A DNA stretch of 7,374 nucleotides, taken from Chitinophagales bacterium (GTDB lineage: Bacteria; Bacteroidota; Bacteroidia; Chitinophagales; Saprospiraceae). The stretch is taken from assembly GCA_013297575.1 (NCBI GenBank), contig JAAFHO010000273.1, positions 1 to 7,374 of the forward strand, in the 5' to 3' direction. Every line of letters begins with the position of its first letter. Position 1 is the first letter of the stretch. The position numbers and the translations under genes were made by a program. Below are positions 5,232 to 7,374 of the stretch, one piece after another. The notes beneath the pieces are model-generated. The model ran no database searches. It saw nothing but the letters and a program-made list of their open reading frames with translations, and was not told the DNA's origin.

Positions 5232-6261
5232 ATCCAAGTGATTTGGAAATATTGACGTGAAAAAACGAGAAAGTCCCGATTAACGCGGGTATGACCAAGT
5301 TTATTACCCACAAAGTAAAGGTGGCTGCTAAAGCGGCTACTTCATTGGCTCCAAACTGCGCCCAAAGTAAAACGGCTAAATTACCACGCGCTACCAAACC
5401 CGCCAGTGGCGGCAAAGGTATGCTAGTCTGCAGTAAAAAAAGTGCTGATATACCTGCATAACCACCTATGATACTAGTTTTTATGCCAAAAAAACGCAGT
5501 AAAAGAAAATACTGAGTGGCATATATAAAAAAGCGCAGTAAAGCCCAAAAGAGGATAGAGGTTCGTTCTGCTTTCGTAAATTGCCTGATCACACCAAGGT
5601 TCAATTGCCTCAATAATGGCAAAAACGGTTTTATTATTTTAACTTGTTTTACGAAATCAATAACAAGTTCAAAATGGTAATACACCCAAAACATAAAGGG
5701 GAGCGCAGCCGATCCAACGATGATAAGAAGTGTGGACAACCGCTGGTCTATGATGTCGAAATGCCCTACAATATAAATAGTACCCAACAGTCCTGTCCCT
5801 AACAAGACCATAAATTGGCAAAAATTGCCGACTACATTGGCTACTACAGCCCGCCATTGATTGCGGGGATGCACATACAGCATACGTCCACCGTATTCCC
5901 CTACTCGATTGGGGGTAAAAAGCGAAAAGGTTACGCCGGTGAAAACTGCCATGAGTGCACGCCATCGTGACATATACTCGTAACGTTGTACAAATTGCCG
6001 CCACTTCTCCATTTCGGCAAACCAATTGAAGGGCATCAAAACAACAGCAAGCAATAATAAACCTAAGTTTGCGCCTCGTAATTCTTGTAAAAATGCTAAC
6101 CAAACTTGCCCAAGATGGTTATTGCTGCTCAGATCATAATATAATACGAACACCAACAAAAGGGCAACTCCAGTTTTCAAACCAATATCCAAGTACCGAT
6201 TGGTACGAATAGTATTCCTGAACGCAATCAGGTGGTGGATCAGTTGCTGGATGAATGGCAT
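5140..6261 (-). CDS. Flippase-like membrane protein (LPG-synthase transmembrane / UPF0104 family)
   Basis: A 373-aa polytopic inner-membrane protein of the family built from the transmembrane half of lysylphosphatidylglycerol synthase, without the cytosolic aminoacyl-transferase domain. Relatives are thought to move lipids or lipid-linked compounds across the membrane; the substrate cannot be read here. Hydrophobic segments begin at about 30-44, 64-78, 104-116, 141-166, 177-197, 235-258, 262-280 and 307-335. The family signature FTPNRVGEYGGR (115-126) is intact, and IPLPPLAGLVARG (281-293) matches the second conserved, proline-rich loop. The ATG at 6261 is preferred to a TTG seven codons earlier at 6282. 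The soluble tail after about residue 335 is encoded by DNA that also encodes the DUF3108 signal peptide. HMG-CoA synthase ends 46 bp upstream. Confidence 0.85.
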   Translation of the reverse strand: MPFIQQLIHHLIAFRNTIRTNRYLDIGLKTGVALLLVFVLYYDLSSNNHLGQVWLAFLQELRGANLGLLLLAVVLMPFNWFAEMEKWRQFVQRYEYMSRWRALMAVFTGVTFSLFTPNRVGEYGGRMLYVHPRNQWRAVVANVVGNFCQFMVLLGTGLLGTIYIVGHFDIIDQRLSTLLIIVGSAALPFMFWVYYHFELVIDFVKQVKIIKPFLPLLRQLNLGVIRQFTKAERTSILFWALLRFFIYATQYFLLLRFFGIKTSIIGGYAGISALFLLQTSIPLPPLAGLVARGNLAVLLWAQFGANEVAALAATFTLWVINLVIPALIGTFSFFHVNISKSLGYETDTIIEHPENLNLPVHTVPVSLPDDSAG

Positions 6262-6267
6262 GTGAGG

Positions 6268-6304
6268 CAAAGGTAGGGGCAAATGGCGGATCAGGAACTA
6301 CAAA
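6268..6304 (-). promoter_or_regulatory. Possible promoter in front of the flippase-like gene
   Basis: On the minus strand TACCTTTG (6275 down to 6268) is an exact -7 box, and a TTTG lies at 6304-6301, 25 nt further up, which is longer than the usual gap. Only 6 nt separate the box from the ATG at 6261, so a transcript from it would start at or next to the start codon and be essentially leaderless. The match could be chance. Confidence 0.3.
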
Positions 6305-6307
6305 TGA

Positions 6308-7374
6308 TTAAATCATTCCGTAATAACGTGCGCCAAGTGTCACTCCTTCCGTCCCAACACCTGTAAGTCCCCAGCGGCCTTGTACGGGTGCCTGTGCGTC
6401 CGATTGCGCGCCTGTATGTAGGGCTTGGTACATTTGGTAAGAAATGGCTTTTCGGTCGTCAATTTTTTTAAACACTTGAAAATGTGCCGTAACAGTGCGC
6501 CATTCAGGTGCTACTGTGGCTTCAAAAACTTTTGCTTTCGAGCCAGAGCCATAAGCCACAAATCCAAAGCGTTTTCCGGTAAGTTCGTTATTTTCTTTAA
6601 GGTCGCTTTCCAAAGTACTCATCAGTGCTAGAAAAACAGATGCTGTGTATAAATTACCCATTTCGCTGCTGGCGCGTTGCGCCTTTTCGAGTTTTTGGGC
6701 TACAAATTGCTTGTAAAGTGTTGATTCACTCACCGTTTTAACAAAACCTGCCTGTGCTTTTGAGTATGACTTTTGGTCTTCAAAATCAGAGCGGAGTGGT
6801 TCTTTAAAGCCATGTTTTTTCACATCGCCTTCCCATGCGCCTTTTGCTTTGCGTTCGGCGATAAATGGTTCGGTAAACATACGCTTTGCGTGGAACGCAT
6901 AAGGTAAGTGGAAGATCATTCGTGCCCAACGCTCGCTGATTGCTGGGTATTGGCCGGGTTTCATCAGCTTTGAATGTTCTGCCTGTATCCTAAAATGTTG
7001 TAAGGCTTCGGTCATTCGGTCTTGGTAACATTGGTTCGAGTATTGGCCATCAAATACAGGTGTTTCTGTGAATTTTTCCCGACGAGGTTTATAAAAATCG
7101 TGTACACTTTCAGTAGCAATGCCTACAACCGATTTAATTTTGAGCAAACGAGGGTTACTTTTGACCAAAAGCGCTACCGCTCCTGCGCCTTGTGTATATT
7201 CACCAGAGGACTCTAATTCGTACTTTGCAATATCAGAAGCAATAACGATACCTATACGGTCGGGTTGCGCGGCTACCCAATCAAGGGTATTGAGTAAGGC
7301 ATCGGTGGCTGCTATACAGGCAAAAGTCATGTCCAATACATCGCAGTGCCGGAAACAATCGTTGCCATATTGGC
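6308..7374 (-). CDS. mvaS: Hydroxymethylglutaryl-CoA synthase, N-terminus outside window
   Basis: Condenses acetyl-CoA with acetoacetyl-CoA to HMG-CoA, the step that commits carbon to the mevalonate route to isoprenoids; cytosolic. The frame is open through the right edge, so about 355 C-terminal residues are visible and the N-terminus, including the expected catalytic Glu, is missing. The nucleophilic Cys is in DMTFACIAATDALLN (TGT at 7316-7318). The thiolase-fold block SSGEYTQGAGAVALLV follows, then FDGQYSNQCY, the catalytic His in IFHLPYAFHAKRMF (136 residues after the Cys), GNLYTASVFLAL, and FVAYGSGSKAKVFE near the C-terminus. These blocks resemble Bacteroidota HMG-CoA synthases as I remember them. 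An internal ATG at 7330 lies only four codons before the Cys and cannot be the true start. A polyketide beta-branching HMGS is less likely, given length and surroundings. It is the first visible gene of the minus-strand run. Confidence 0.9.
   Translation of the reverse strand, partial: QYGNDCFRHCDVLDMTFACIAATDALLNTLDWVAAQPDRIGIVIASDIAKYELESSGEYTQGAGAVALLVKSNPRLLKIKSVVGIATESVHDFYKPRREKFTETPVFDGQYSNQCYQDRMTEALQHFRIQAEHSKLMKPGQYPAISERWARMIFHLPYAFHAKRMFTEPFIAERKAKGAWEGDVKKHGFKEPLRSDFEDQKSYSKAQAGFVKTVSESTLYKQFVAQKLEKAQRASSEMGNLYTASVFLALMSTLESDLKENNELTGKRFGFVAYGSGSKAKVFEATVAPEWRTVTAHFQVFKKIDDRKAISYQMYQALHTGAQSDAQAPVQGRWGLTGVGTEGVTLGARYYGMI

Noticed and set aside
5669..6103. 144-codon minus-strand ORF inside the flippase-like gene
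   Set aside because: It is an alternative frame of the same strand within an intact membrane-protein gene, with an implausible Cys/His/Arg-rich composition.
1..7374. CRISPR arrays, insertion sequences, tRNA or rRNA genes
   Set aside because: No regularly spaced repeats, transposase motifs, terminal inverted repeats around a gene, or tRNA/rRNA-like segments were seen.

Overview
The window looks like chromosome of a Bacteroidota bacterium, plausibly a Saprospiria-like marine or freshwater lineage (the phylum is an inference I hold fairly firmly, the lineage is a guess). The pointers are: several promoter boxes of the TAnnTTTG type that the Bacteroidota sigma factor uses, almost no Shine-Dalgarno sequences before genes, an HMG-CoA synthase that resembles Bacteroidota mevalonate-pathway enzymes as I remember them, and moderate-to-low GC with AT-rich intergenic DNA.

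Layout. Bases 1-279 are the end of a WD40-repeat protein. A Bacteroidota-type promoter (303-329) follows, with a perfect 22-bp palindrome (338-359) at the predicted transcript start, then an ALDH7-type aldehyde dehydrogenase (390-1922) close to alpha-aminoadipic semialdehyde dehydrogenases. The 541-bp gap 1923-2463 carries two tandem small-RNA-like units. Each has its own TAnnTTTG promoter, a 5' hairpin, an identical 17-nt box, and an intrinsic terminator capped by a GTAA tetraloop. Next is a hemolysin III / PAQR-family membrane protein (2464-3105), whose TAA stop overlaps the TAA of the convergent gene.

From 3102 to the right edge four genes lie on the minus strand, in transcription order: HMG-CoA synthase (N-terminus outside the window), a flippase-like membrane protein of the LPG-synthase transmembrane family, a DUF3108 exported protein that overlaps the previous gene by 92 bp, and a PlsC-like acyltransferase with a membrane-spanning C-terminal extension. 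The last three are tightly packed and look co-transcribed. Two are probable membrane-lipid proteins and the third is an envelope protein, so a shared role in membrane or envelope lipid handling is plausible, but the sequence does not prove it. HMG-CoA synthase belongs to isoprenoid precursor synthesis and may be only a positional partner, because a possible promoter lies between it and the flippase gene.

The item most worth a second look is the tandem RNA pair at about 2068-2428, which I cannot assign to a named family.
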